From CAYMJK01 sp043101635 (GTDB taxonomy: Bacteria; Planctomycetota; Phycisphaerae; Phycisphaerales; UBA1924): a DNA stretch of 44,874 nucleotides. The notes under the pieces are model-generated. The model had not been told where the DNA came from and ran no database searches. It saw only the letters and a list, made by a program, of their open reading frames with translations. The position numbers and the translations under genes were made by a program. Below, in pieces: positions 8,756 to 16,849 of this stretch. Where the stretch lies: contig JBICIE010000116.1 of NCBI GenBank assembly GCA_043101635.1, forward strand, positions 1 through 44,874, read 5' to 3'. The first letter of the stretch is position 1. Each line of letters begins with the position of its first letter.

Positions 8756-11700
8756 GCCTGACCGCGATTTCCGTTCAGAAGCGGACTCTCACTGTCTTCG
8801 TCACGATCGTTGCCCTGCTGGCCGGCGCTGCCGCCTACACCAGTCTCGGCCAGCTCGAGGACCCCGAGTTCACCATCAAGAACGCGCTCGTCGTCACGCC
8901 CTACCCCGGCGCGTCGCCCGAGAGCGTGGAGCTCGAGGTCACGGATGTGATCGAGCGCGCTGTTCAGGAGATGTCCCAGGTCAAGGAGATCGAGTCGACG
9001 ACACAGGCGGGCAGATCATCGGTCAAGGTGACGCTCAAGGCAGACTCCGAGTCGAGCGAGTTGCCGCAGATCTGGGATGTGCTGCGCAAGAAGGTCGCCG
9101 ACGCCCAGCAGCAGTTGCCCCCCGGCGCGGGGCCGTCGACCGTCATTGACGACTTCGGCGACGTGTACGGCTTCCTGTTTGCCCTGCATTCCGACGGCTT
9201 CTCCATGGCCGAACTCGAACGCCGCGCCGATGACCTCAAGAAGGAGCTTGCCGTTGTGCCGGGGGTCGCCAAGATCGAACTCTGGGGCGTCCGGCCGCAG
9301 GCGATCTATCTGGATGTCGCCCCGGCGCGGATCTCGCAGCTCGGCCTGATGCCGGCCGACCTGCGCGCCACGCTTGCCCAGCAGAATCTCGTCGTTGACG
9401 CCGGCGCCATCGAGGTGGGCAGTCAGCGCATTCGCTTCGAGCTGACCGGCGACTTCGACTCCGTGGAGGCGATCGGCGACCTTGCCATACAGGGACGGTC
9501 CCGCTCAACCGGCGAGACCGACAGGCTGCTGCGGATCCGCGACATCGCCGAAGTCCGGCGCGGGTACGTCGAGCCCGCAACGACGATCATGCGCCACAAT
9601 GGCTTCCCGGCCATCGCGATCGCGGTCTCCAGCGCCCCGGGTGTCAATCTCGTCGATGTCGGGCGCGCGATCGATCAGCGGCTCGCCGAACTCATGGCGG
9701 ACATGCCCGTCGGCATCGAAATCGAGCGGATTTCCTGGCAGTCGGACCAGGTTTCCGATGCGATCAGTACCTTCATGATCAGCCTGGCCGAGGCGATCGC
9801 CATCGTGCTCGGGGTGCTGTGGATTTCCATGGGCCTTCGCTCGGCGTTCGTGGTGGGGGTGACGGGCCTGGTCATGGTGATCGTCATGACCTTCCTCATC
9901 ATGTCGATCATCGGGGAAGACCTGCACCGCATGTCGCTGGGGGCGCTGATCATCGCCATGGGCATGATGGTCGACAACGCCATCGTCGTGGCCGACGGGG
10001 TGCTCGTGCGCATGCAGAAGGGCATGGCGCGCATCCCGGCCGCCATCGAGGCCGCCTCGCAGCCGTCAATGCCGCTGCTCGGCGCCACGGTGATCGCCGT
10101 GATGGCGTTCTACCCGATCGCCGCCTCGACCGAGGGCGCCGGCGAGTACTGCGCCGCGCTGTTCACCATTGCCGGTGTATCGCTGCTCATCTCCTGGGTG
10201 CTTGCGGTCACGATCGCCCCCATCATGTGCGCCGCCCTGCTTCCCACCCCCAAGACGGACGGCGCCGATCCGTACGGCGGCGCCCTGTACCGCGCGTTCC
10301 GCGCGATCCTGCGCACCGCCATTCGCATTCGCTACCCGGTCATCATCGCGTCCGTGGCGGTGCTCGTCGTGTCGCTCTGGGCGTTCCGCTTCGTGGACCA
10401 GATGTTCTTCCCTGCCGCCGCCCGGTCGCAGTTCATGGTCGATCTGTGGCTCCCGGAGGGCACGCGGATCGAAAACACCGCAAGCGAACTGGAGAAGCTG
10501 GAGCAGTACATCCGCGACAAGGAAGGCGTCACCTCGATCAGCGCGTTCATCGGGCAGGGCCCGCCCCGGTTCTACCTGCCCGTCGACCCCGAATCGCAGT
10601 TCGCCAGCTACGGCCAGCTCATCGTCAACGTGCAGGATCCCGCGCAGGTGGATGGCCTGCTCGCGGACTTGCAGCCCTGGGCGGACACGTCGCTCGCCGG
10701 GGCTCAGGTCATCTCGCGCAAGTACGGCCTCGGGCCATACAAGTCGTGGCCGGTGGATGTCAAGATCAGCGGCCCCGCTCTGGCCGATCTTGCCGTGCTG
10801 CGAGATCTGGGCGAGCAGGCGGAGGCAATCCTGCGCGAAAGCCCTCATGCGCTCACGGTCCGCACCAACTGGAGGGGCCGGACCCCGAAGGTGGTGGCGA
10901 ACTACAACCAGGAGAACGCCCGCTGGACCGGCATCGGCCGTACTGATATTGCCAGCGCCCTGCGCCGCTCGTACGACGGTGTCCGGGTGGGCGTGTACCG
11001 TGAGGGCGACAAGCTGCTGCCCATTCTGGCCCGCAACACCGATCCCGCCCGCGAGGCGCTGCCGCGCGACCTCGAACTCGTGCAGATCCGCTCCGCCCTC
11101 GGCGAGCGTTCCGTCCCGCTGTCCCAGACGACCAGCGGCATCGAGGTGCAGTGGGAGGATCCGATCATCTGCCGGTTCGATCGCCGGCGCGCTGTGGCGG
11201 CTCAGGCCGTCCCCGCCGGGCTGGCCACGGACCTGCTGGCGGACGTCAAGGAGAAGATCGAAGCGATTCCCCTTCCCCCCGGCTACCAGATAATGTGGGA
11301 CGGCGAGTACCGCTCATCGCGCGACGCCCAGCGATCGCTGGTTCCGGGTGTCATTCCCGCCGTGCTGATCATGGCGGTCGTCATCGTTGCGCTGTTCAAC
11401 GCCTACAAGCCATCGCTGGTCATTGCCTGCATCGTGCCTTTCGCGCTCGTGGGCGTTGTCGCCGGGCTGCTGGCGACCGGCCAGCCCTTCGGGTTCGTCG
11501 CCCTGCTCGGCGCCATGTCGCTCGCCGGGATGATGATCAAGAACGCCATCGTGCTGCTGGATGAGATCAAGCTGCAGCGGGAGGCCGGCGCCGATCACTA
11601 CGACGCAGTTCTGGATGCGGCCTGCTCGCGCCTGCGCCCCGTGTTGCTGGCCGCCGGCACCACCGTGCTCGGCGTGATCCCGCTGCTGCCGGACGTCTTC

Positions 11701-11817
11701 TGGGTCTCCATGGCGGTGGTCATCATGTTCGGCCTGACGATCGGGTCGATCATCACCATGGTCCTGGTCCCGGTCCTGTACGCAACGCTCTACCGGCTCC
11801 AGCCGACGCAGCGCTGA
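8752..11817 (+). CDS. RND-type inner-membrane efflux transporter (AcrB/MexB-like)
   Basis: At 1021 residues this has the full length of hydrophobe/amphiphile RND pumps. It shows the N-terminal membrane helix (LTVFVTIVALLAGAAAY), two large periplasmic loops and two helix clusters. The conserved proton-relay region GMMVDNAIVVADGV is present; both members of the Asp-Asp pair of AcrB are not clearly seen there, the first position being replaced (MMVDNAIVV), which is common in the CusA/NolG-like or Gram-negative HAE-2-like subgroups. The second half repeats the pattern, with a MMIKNAIVLLDEI segment. It uses proton influx to export drugs or other amphiphiles, together with the upstream adaptor. Overlap of ATGA with the adaptor indicates an operon. 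A strong hairpin terminator follows 124 bases after the stop. The substrate is unknown. Confidence 0.92.
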   Translation: MSLTAISVQKRTLTVFVTIVALLAGAAAYTSLGQLEDPEFTIKNALVVTPYPGASPESVELEVTDVIERAVQEMSQVKEIESTTQAGRSSVKVTLKADSESSELPQIWDVLRKKVADAQQQLPPGAGPSTVIDDFGDVYGFLFALHSDGFSMAELERRADDLKKELAVVPGVAKIELWGVRPQAIYLDVAPARISQLGLMPADLRATLAQQNLVVDAGAIEVGSQRIRFELTGDFDSVEAIGDLAIQGRSRSTGETDRLLRIRDIAEVRRGYVEPATTIMRHNGFPAIAIAVSSAPGVNLVDVGRAIDQRLAELMADMPVGIEIERISWQSDQVSDAISTFMISLAEAIAIVLGVLWISMGLRSAFVVGVTGLVMVIVMTFLIMSIIGEDLHRMSLGALIIAMGMMVDNAIVVADGVLVRMQKGMARIPAAIEAASQPSMPLLGATVIAVMAFYPIAASTEGAGEYCAALFTIAGVSLLISWVLAVTIAPIMCAALLPTPKTDGADPYGGALYRAFRAILRTAIRIRYPVIIASVAVLVVSLWAFRFVDQMFFPAAARSQFMVDLWLPEGTRIENTASELEKLEQYIRDKEGVTSISAFIGQGPPRFYLPVDPESQFASYGQLIVNVQDPAQVDGLLADLQPWADTSLAGAQVISRKYGLGPYKSWPVDVKISGPALADLAVLRDLGEQAEAILRESPHALTVRTNWRGRTPKVVANYNQENARWTGIGRTDIASALRRSYDGVRVGVYREGDKLLPILARNTDPAREALPRDLELVQIRSALGERSVPLSQTTSGIEVQWEDPIICRFDRRRAVAAQAVPAGLATDLLADVKEKIEAIPLPPGYQIMWDGEYRSSRDAQRSLVPGVIPAVLIMAVVIVALFNAYKPSLVIACIVPFALVGVVAGLLATGQPFGFVALLGAMSLAGMMIKNAIVLLDEIKLQREAGADHYDAVLDAACSRLRPVLLAAGTTVLGVIPLLPDVFWVSMAVVIMFGLTIGSIITMVLVPVLYATLYRLQPTQR

Positions 11818-11941
11818 GACCCCGATCCACGCCCGTAGATGTCGCGTCCGCCGAGCGTGACGACGGCGCGACCTGACCGTTTGTGGAAGCGATACGACAG
11901 AATGCGACGTGATGTGGGTGCATGCGCGATCCTCCGGTATG

Positions 11942-11965
11942 AAACCCGGTATGTACCGGGTTTTT
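11942..11965 (+). terminator. Rho-independent terminator of the efflux operon
   Basis: A perfect 10-base-pair inverted repeat (AAACCCGGTA / TACCGGGTTT) with a two-base centre is followed by T residues. It lies 124 bases after the RND pump stop. The A run on the left side would let it also work from the other strand. The remainder of the spacer between 11818 and the left attachment site at 12039 shows nothing else recognisable. Confidence 0.75.
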
Positions 11966-12038
11966 GGGCCTCCGGGGCCGCGCCGCCCTCCATTGGGCGG
12001 GTACGCTAAGTCGCGCGTTCAGCCGAGTTTACGGCAAG

Positions 12039-12080
12039 TGGGCGATACTGGATTCGAACCAGTGACCTCTTCCTTGTCAT
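12039..12080 (-). repeat. Left attachment site: displaced 3' half of the host tRNA-Val
   Basis: This copy matches the tRNA at 18300-18341 in 40 of 42 positions, from the discriminator base to the 5' edge of the anticodon loop. The two differences (12049 and 12061) are opposite each other in the T stem and keep the pair, so this copy would also fold. Because the integrase and the complete tRNA are at the right end, this is probably the original chromosomal 3' end pushed away by integration. Identity stops exactly where the anticodon loop begins, a common crossover place for tyrosine recombinases. Confidence 0.87.
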
Positions 12081-12331
12081 CGCGTTCGAGTCGCCCGAAG
12101 TGCCGATCCTTCCGCGAGTTACGTCTCGCGTCGTTCCGTGTCGTTACGGCCGATTCTAGGCTCTGACAGGCGTTACCGTGTCGCCGACACGATCGCGAGT
12201 GACCTCTTCCCTTCCCGGAGAAGTCACTTCCGAACCGGGCGCGCAGAGCGCCCGCTTCGCTTCGAGCGCCGCGACTATCGTCGGGCCCCTCGCGAGTCCC
12301 CGGAGGCGATCGTTTCGCTGAGGGGGTTTGC
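12081..12331. other. Gene-free left end of the element with possible integrase arm sites
   Basis: No credible gene is seen in these 251 bases. The octamer CCGTGTCG occurs twice (12136-12143 and 12176-12183), the second as part of a perfect inverted repeat CGTGTCG-C-CGACACG at 12177-12191. The right end carries the related CCGTGTTCG twice. A 13-base copy of the attachment core, AGTGACCTCTTCC, recurs at 12199-12211 and forms part of a weak hairpin with GAGAAGTCACT. These could be integrase arm-type sites and a transcription stop for the minus-strand genes; both are inferences. Confidence 0.4.
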
Positions 12332-12583
12332 TCAGGCGTCCGGGGCGCCGGGAGTCCGAGGGATCCGCCCGAGCGCCTCGCCGGACGCCTGAGACGCCTC
12401 AGGCATCGACGCCGCCCTTCTCGGCGGACGCCTGAAGTTCCCCGGCGCGACGAGTCGGAAGGATCCCTCCGCCTCGATCACGCCGCATCCGTTCGTGAAG
12501 CCGTGAAGGATCCCCATTCCCCACGGCTCATCGGGCGCCGTCCCCGGGATACGGAACTCGACTTCGAACGGAACGCCTGTCAC
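12332..12583 (-). CDS. Small hypothetical protein coupled to the small terminase gene
   Basis: An 83-residue protein can start at the GTG at 12583, which overlaps the TGA of the terminase gene in the string GTGA. This is the same coupling used elsewhere in the element. The product begins VTGVPFEVEFRIPG and has a compact first half with aromatic and glycine residues, then a proline/arginine-rich tail. I recognise no domain. The open frame extends upstream inside the terminase gene to 12805, but that part looks like an antisense-frame shadow. A 7-base-pair inverted repeat (GCCTGAG/CTCAGGC, loop ACGC) lies inside the 3' part of the gene. As the last gene of the element it could act with the terminase, but there is no direct evidence. 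Confidence 0.5.
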   Translation of the reverse strand: MTGVPFEVEFRIPGTAPDEPWGMGILHGFTNGCGVIEAEGSFRLVAPGNFRRPPRRAASMPEASQASGEALGRIPRTPGAPDA

Positions 12584-13047
12584 GCGATGTAGTCCTTCTG
12601 AAGCGTCTTCTTCGGATCGTCGCCTCCCCGGTCCGTCACCCGAACCGCCGTCCGGGATGCGGGAGTCATCCCGAACTCCGAGAGAAGCTTCATCACCGAC
12701 GCGAACGATGATTTCGCGACGATCTGCGCCGGATGCCGGTAGACCCGCCCGGAGTTGTCCGTGAGCGTCGCGCCGTCGCGCTCGATCTCTTCCGTCGCTT
12801 GCCAATAGCGAAGGATCTCGACCGTCAGCAATTCGAGCGCCTCACGATCGGCCGTCGTGAGAACTCGCATCTCGAACAGTTCTCGCGCGAGTTCGCGATA
12901 CTTCTCGACCGCTTCGGCGCCGAGTTCGGAGATCCGCTCGGAAGGCTCCGGAAGCGCGGGCGCCATCTCCGGCTCATCGGTGCGCTTGTTCGCACAGGGA
13001 GAGCCTCGAAGGCGAAGGATCGGAGTCGGAGTCGGTTTGCGTCCCAT
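12580..13047 (-). CDS. Phage terminase small subunit, P27 family
   Basis: This 155-residue protein begins MGRKPTPTPILRLRGSP, the characteristic N-terminus of P27-type small terminases. It continues with a helical region (ELFEMRVLTTADREALELL, then a segment with RYWQATEEIERDG) and the typical HPAQIVAKSSFASVMKLLSEFGMTPASRT region. Small terminases recognise phage DNA and recruit the large subunit for packaging. No large terminase is encoded in the element or window, so packaging would have to use a partner phage's large subunit. It starts 4 bases after the tape-measure-like gene and overlaps the next small gene by 4 bases, so it is in one transcription unit. Confidence 0.85.
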   Translation of the reverse strand: MGRKPTPTPILRLRGSPCANKRTDEPEMAPALPEPSERISELGAEAVEKYRELARELFEMRVLTTADREALELLTVEILRYWQATEEIERDGATLTDNSGRVYRHPAQIVAKSSFASVMKLLSEFGMTPASRTAVRVTDRGGDDPKKTLQKDYIA

Positions 13048-13051
13048 TGCT

Positions 13052-14452
13052 CTATGCCCTCACGACCGTATGGGGTTGACGGATCACCGCGATCTCGATC
13101 TGACGCGCGATCTTCGAGAGACTGAACGGGACGCCGAGAAGCGACTGAAGAACTTCCGAATCGCGCTCGGCTCGCGCTTCCTGAAGATCGCGCATCTCCG
13201 CGACATCGTTCGCGATCGAGTCGATCCGGGGATCGGAGATCTCCGGGATCTCGACCGGGATCGGCGCCTGATCCCTGATCCCGAGATCAGGCGTTTCGAG
13301 CGCCGCGAAGAGTTTCAACGCGCGCTGATTCGCGATCTCGAACTTCTCGCCCGCCGCCTCGCGAGCCTTCCGCGCTTCGTCGCGAAGCAGATCGACCACC
13401 GCCTGAGGATTCCCGGAGAGGCTTCCGACCACGTTCGGAACTTCGCCGATGCCGATTCCGAGGAACTTCGCGAGATCCCCGAGCGCATCGACCATCGATT
13501 GAATGCCCTGTTCGAACTTGAAGACGAGTTCGTTCAGACCGTTCACGATGAACGCGAGAGAGTCGATCGCGATCGCCTTCAGCGAGAGGAAGCCCGCTTC
13601 GGCGAACGCCGCGCCCGCCATCAGGCCCGTGAACGCCTTCACCGTGACATTCGTCAGCCAAACGATCCCCTCCGCGAGTCCCGTCACGATGAAGCGAAGC
13701 CCGCCGTCCGGGCCGAGCGACTTCGCGAGAATGTCGATCGCCGGAGCGACCGCGACCGCGATCTGTGTCTTGATCGCATCGAACGCCGCGCCGAGCCGCC
13801 CCATCGCGTTGTTCGCCGAGATCACGCGAGCGACGCCGCTCTCGCCGAGTTCGCCGCCGAAGCTGCGGAACTGCGCCGTCAGGCGATCGAGTTCCCCGGA
13901 TCCGCTCTGAAGAAGCTGAAGCAGACTCACGCCTTCCGAGTCGAAAAGCTTGAACGCGAGGCGAACTCGATCGGCCTGATTCGGGACCGCCGCGAAGCGA
14001 TCGGCGAGCGTCCGGAGTTGCTGATCGGCCGAGAGTGTCGAGAACGACTGAGCATCGATCCCGAGTTCTTTCAATGCGCCCTGCGCCTCGCCTGTCCCCC
14101 GCGCCGCCTCCGCCACTCGCCGCGTGAGCCGTTGCATCCCCATCTGAAGCGCGTTCGTACTCACGCCCGCCTGTCCGGCCGCGAACTCGAAGGCGCGAAG
14201 CTGATCGACGTTCAGGCCGAGCCGGTCGGCCATCTTCACGGAAGCGTCGAGCGCCTTCAGTTGCCGAACGCCGAGCGCCGAAACCGCCGCGCCGAGTCCC
14301 ACGAGCGCCGTCGCCGCGACGCCTGCCGCCGCGCCGATCGTCTTCGTCGCCGAGACGAATGAGAGCGTCGATTTCCGAGCGCTCTTCATGTTCTTCTGAA
14401 ACTTGCCGACGTTCGCCTTCAATCCGAGCGCGATTGTCCCGATGATCGCCAT
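13052..14452 (-). CDS. Phage tail tape-measure-like protein (short)
   Basis: The 466-residue protein has a basic start and an early hydrophobic stretch (about residues 37-62, IGAAAGVAATALVGLGAAVS). A helical region resembling tape-measure proteins follows, with the pattern DRLGLNVDQLRAFEFAAGQA, then SADQQLRTLADRFAAV and VRLAFKLFDSEGVSLLQLL. Further hydrophobic helices lie around residues 235-330, and the C-terminal third is charged and helical. Tape-measure proteins set tail length and are usually longer than 600 residues in long-tailed phages; at 466 residues the predicted tail would be short, or the protein has been trimmed or repurposed. AAGG lies upstream of the ATG. It lies just before the small terminase gene, which is not the usual order in a complete phage. 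Confidence 0.72.
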   Translation of the reverse strand: MAIIGTIALGLKANVGKFQKNMKSARKSTLSFVSATKTIGAAAGVAATALVGLGAAVSALGVRQLKALDASVKMADRLGLNVDQLRAFEFAAGQAGVSTNALQMGMQRLTRRVAEAARGTGEAQGALKELGIDAQSFSTLSADQQLRTLADRFAAVPNQADRVRLAFKLFDSEGVSLLQLLQSGSGELDRLTAQFRSFGGELGESGVARVISANNAMGRLGAAFDAIKTQIAVAVAPAIDILAKSLGPDGGLRFIVTGLAEGIVWLTNVTVKAFTGLMAGAAFAEAGFLSLKAIAIDSLAFIVNGLNELVFKFEQGIQSMVDALGDLAKFLGIGIGEVPNVVGSLSGNPQAVVDLLRDEARKAREAAGEKFEIANQRALKLFAALETPDLGIRDQAPIPVEIPEISDPRIDSIANDVAEMRDLQEARAERDSEVLQSLLGVPFSLSKIARQIEIAVIRQPHTVVRA

Positions 14453-14559
14453 CCGTCCCGCCTTGGCGCCGAGCGCCGCTTCGAGTAATGGGGACGATCA
14501 GCCGAAGGAAGACCGATCGCCCCCTGAACAATGGCTCCGCCTCTCAGCGGAAGGAAGAA

Positions 14560-15011
14560 TCAGGATTCGGCCGGGGACACCTTGAAGACGCTCGCGATAA
14601 CGTCGCTCGGTTGCGTCACCGGAACTTCGCCCGCGTTGAACAGAACCGCGATCACGCCGTCGATCTCCGCGTTCTGTGTCGCGCGCTTGATATCGAGTCG
14701 GCAATAGCGATCCGTGAGGCGAGCCGCCTCGATGATCGCGACGCCGTTATCGTCGGTCGTTCCGTCGGCCGTGAGCGTCACGACCGCCGCCGTATCGGCC
14801 CCGTCGGAGAGGCCGGAATCTTCGCCTTGAACGATCGCCCATTCGAGCGCGCTCGCCGCCGTGAGATCGCCCATCAGCGCGATGAACGCGATGGAGTCGA
14901 ATCCCTGCGTGTCCACGATCGAGGATTCCTGTTCGGAAGTCCCCGCCGAGACGGAGTGAGGAGTTGATCGGTCGGAAGTTCGACCGTTTTCGGCCCGTTG
15001 TGGATGTCCAT
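14560..15011 (-). CDS. Virion-type structural protein, interrupted by a -1 frameshift
   Basis: The ATG at 15011 has GGAG at a spacing of 7 and encodes MDIHNGPKTVELPTDQLLTP. After about base 14952 the sensible protein continues in the other frame as VSAGTSEQESSIVDTQGFDS and runs to 14560 (ending VFKVSPAES). Joined by a one-base slip, the product is about 150 residues. It resembles, from memory, a family of small phage proteins near head genes with a start like MHNNIKV..LNPVAVTDNT..IDTAGFDSL followed by a GDDSGLSDAA-type motif (here GEDSGLSDGADTA). The second frame alone is open to 15117 but would lack a good start. No slippery heptamer is seen at the junction, so an inactivating mutation or an assembly error is more likely than programmed frameshifting. 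Confidence 0.6.
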
Positions 15012-15165
15012 TTCCGCTCTCCGGAAGTTGAAAATAAGTCGAAAACATGCGCGCAACCGGGTGCGTGGTACCGATCGCGCCATGCCACAGAGATTTCAGG
15101 CCCCCCCGGGGTCTCATCGCCTGAGGCCCTCAGATCCGTTCTCCCGCGTCGAAGGCTGAGCCGTG

Positions 15166-15462
15166 TCATCGGTCGCCGCTCCCTGTCGTCTGATCTCTCG
15201 GCGAACGTGAGCCGCCGGATTCCTTCGGGAGTGAGACTTGCGATCGGCGAGGCGAGGGGAACAGGATCGGATCCGGCTTCGGTCGATCGAGACGGATCGC
15301 TCCCCGCCGTCGATAGACCGACTCACGCTCCGAGTCGCGACGCCTGATCGCCTCGACCGCCTCATCGATCTGTCCCATCAGCGAGGGAGGCACGAGATAC
15401 CCGCCGCCCTGCCGCTTCGACTCGACCACGATCCTCGCGAGTAGCTGTTCAGCTTCCGTCAC
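15166..15462 (-). CDS. Small hypothetical protein coupled to the replication gene
   Basis: A 98-residue protein starts at a GTG at 15462 that overlaps the TGA of the replication gene (GTGA). The open frame extends to 15573, but that part lies inside the preceding gene and looks like a shadow. The first half (VTEAEQLLARIVVESKRQGG, then LVPPSLMGQIDEAVEAIRRR) is helical; the second half is rich in arginine, proline and serine and is probably disordered and nucleic-acid binding. I recognise no family. Tight coupling with the initiator suggests a replication-associated role, such as a helicase loader, but this is only position-based inference. Confidence 0.5.
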   Translation of the reverse strand: MTEAEQLLARIVVESKRQGGGYLVPPSLMGQIDEAVEAIRRRDSERESVYRRRGAIRLDRPKPDPILFPSPRRSQVSLPKESGGSRSPRDQTTGSGDR

Positions 15463-16481
15463 GCCTTCGCCCCCTGAAGTTCCTCGATCACCTTCGCCCG
15501 GATCGATGCGCTGAGCGCCACGTATCCGACGGGATCGCTCTTCATCCGAGCCCGAAGGCGATCGCGATTCCACGGCGCTTCACGCTCGATCACCGCCTCG
15601 ACCGCCGCCTTCAGGCGTTCCTCGCCGACTTCCGCGAACGTCTCTTCCGCCGCCGAGATCTCCGCCTGAGATTCCGCCTTCGAAGCGAAATGCTCTTCCG
15701 TCGCCTGCGCCTGCCGCTCCGCTTCCTGTCGCCGAAGTTCTTCGTTCCGCTCTCGGTCTTCGCGAGTCATCGATTCCTCCGCCCGGAGTCCGGGATCGAG
15801 GCACTTCTCGAAGATCACGCCCGGCGCCCCGCCTCCGAGCCTGATCGCCGTCTTCACCGCTTCGAGCGAACCCGCCGCCTTCGCCGCTTGCGTGAACGCC
15901 CGAACGCCCGCGTCTCGAAGCGCGGCCTCCGCCTGTTTCCTCTCCCCCTGCGCGAAGCCGCCGCCGCCTCCCCCCTCAGGGGGGGTAGGGGGGGTCTTCT
16001 TCGTTCCTTCGTTCGGGGCGCGTCTATGGATGCGCCCATTGCGCCTGTCAGATGCGCCCATTGAATCGGCAATAGGCGCGTCCATACGTGCGCCCATTGC
16101 AATAGGCGCGTCTATGGATGCGCCTATTGCGATCTGATCGGCCCGGTCGCCCTTCACGCCTCGCGACGCTCGGCCCGGTCGAGGAACTTCGCGAAGAAGC
16201 CCCCGCCTCCGGAGTCGAGCGTTCGATCGCTTGATCGTGGTGGGATGAAGGCCCGTGATCTCGCCGAGCGTCTTCGCCGACGGGAACGAGATCAGATCCT
16301 CTTTCGCGTGAAGGATGAGCCTCGCGAACAAGTTCCGACGATCAGAGTCTTCGAGATCTTCCCACTGATCGAAGATCGCGCGAGCCGCCGCTCGAAGCGT
16401 CTTCGGCGATAGACTCGGACGTTCCTGATCTGTTGCCGCTTCGGCCTGCCGAGCCGTTGCGGCGCTTTCCTGATCCGACAT
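15459..16481 (-). CDS. Winged-helix replication initiator-like protein with internal iterons
   Basis: The 340-residue protein has an N-terminal winged helix-turn-helix (about residues 20-100), including SAKTLGEITGLHPTTIKRSN and a wing-like LRRRGLLREVPRPG. This pattern is typical of HTH_36-type phage and plasmid replication proteins. A linker (about 115-175) contains the repeated IGASIDAP / MGARMDAP peptides and a Pro-Gly run, and the C-terminal half is helical and charged (REDRERNEELRRQEAERQ). The DNA for the linker holds the iterons at 16017-16129, as in lambda O and similar initiators whose origin lies inside the gene. Position after the DUF1580 gene and overlap with the next gene indicate an early operon. 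The replication role is an inference; a transcription factor is the main alternative. Confidence 0.68.
   Translation of the reverse strand: MSDQESAATARQAEAATDQERPSLSPKTLRAAARAIFDQWEDLEDSDRRNLFARLILHAKEDLISFPSAKTLGEITGLHPTTIKRSNARLRRRGLLREVPRPGRASRGVKGDRADQIAIGASIDAPIAMGARMDAPIADSMGASDRRNGRIHRRAPNEGTKKTPPTPPEGGGGGGFAQGERKQAEAALRDAGVRAFTQAAKAAGSLEAVKTAIRLGGGAPGVIFEKCLDPGLRAEESMTREDRERNEELRRQEAERQAQATEEHFASKAESQAEISAAEETFAEVGEERLKAAVEAVIEREAPWNRDRLRARMKSDPVGYVALSASIRAKVIEELQGAKA
15970..15994 (+). repeat. C6/G7/G7 tract inside the replication gene
   Basis: Six C, the triplet TCA, seven G, TA and seven more G form a possible C6/G6 hairpin. The two G7 runs could supply four G3 tracts for a quadruplex. 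It encodes the Pro-Thr-Pro-Pro to Gly-rich linker. It lies about 23 bases from the first iteron, so it may be part of the origin, or simply an unstable low-complexity linker. Confidence 0.45.
16017..16129. repeat. Iteron cluster, candidate replication origin
   Basis: Three 25-30-base units start at 16017, 16070 and 16100, and a half unit (GATGCGCCCATTG) ends at 16063. The last unit (16100-16129) is a perfect interrupted palindrome, CAATAGGCGC, ten bases, GCGCCTATTG. Units 1 and 4 share 20 of 21 bases over their core but are translated in different frames (NGRIHRRA versus IGASIDAP), so the conservation is of DNA rather than protein. Position in the linker of the initiator gene supports an origin like that of lambda. 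Confidence 0.7.
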
Positions 16482-16549
16482 TCGAAGCCGCCTTCGGGCA
16501 TCAGGGCCCGGAGCCGTGCGAGCGCCCTTCTTCGCTCGCGAGTTGAAGT

Positions 16550-16843
16550 TCAGTCGGACCGAAGCCCGTTCATATCGTGCCGCGAGAGTTCCTCGAAGAA
16601 CTCATCGAGCCACGATCGCTTCGTACAGAGCAGGACGCCGACGCGAACGTGACGGAGGAAAACCTGCGAGCCGTCGCGAGTCTTGAGACCCTGCCGCGCC
16701 CATCGATAGACCGTCTGATATCCGCGATCGATCGGAAGCGACGCCGCCGCCTCTTCGAATCGCATCAGCCGATCAGGATCGTCACTCGAAGTCGCCTTCT
16801 TCCGGGGCGCCCGGGGCCGAGTTGTCTTCGTCTTCGTGGTCAT
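16550..16843 (-). CDS. DUF1580-like DNA-binding protein
   Basis: The 97-residue protein has a basic start (MTTKTKTTRPRAPRKKA) and then a MerR/excisionase-like helix-turn-helix with RFEEAAASLPIDRG, TVYRWARQGLKTRDG and VGVLLCTKRSWLDEFFEEL. This order matches DUF1580, a family found mainly in planctomycetes and often next to integrases. In this position, between integrase and replication gene, an excisionase or early regulator role is likely. There is no Shine-Dalgarno sequence before the ATG. A TTGACA - 16 bases - GAGAAT promoter would start transcription at the ATG itself, so the mRNA may be leaderless. Confidence 0.75.
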   Translation of the reverse strand: MTTKTKTTRPRAPRKKATSSDDPDRLMRFEEAAASLPIDRGYQTVYRWARQGLKTRDGSQVFLRHVRVGVLLCTKRSWLDEFFEELSRHDMNGLRSD

Positions 16844-16849
16844 GCCGTG

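Noticed and set aside
12199..12211. Second attachment core
   Set aside because: Only 13 bases match and the tRNA arms are absent; it is more likely a partial or chance copy.
14874..15083. Separate 69-residue protein in the first frame of the virion-type gene
   Set aside because: Only its part from the ATG at 15011 to about 14952 looks coding; it reads best as the start of the frameshifted gene.
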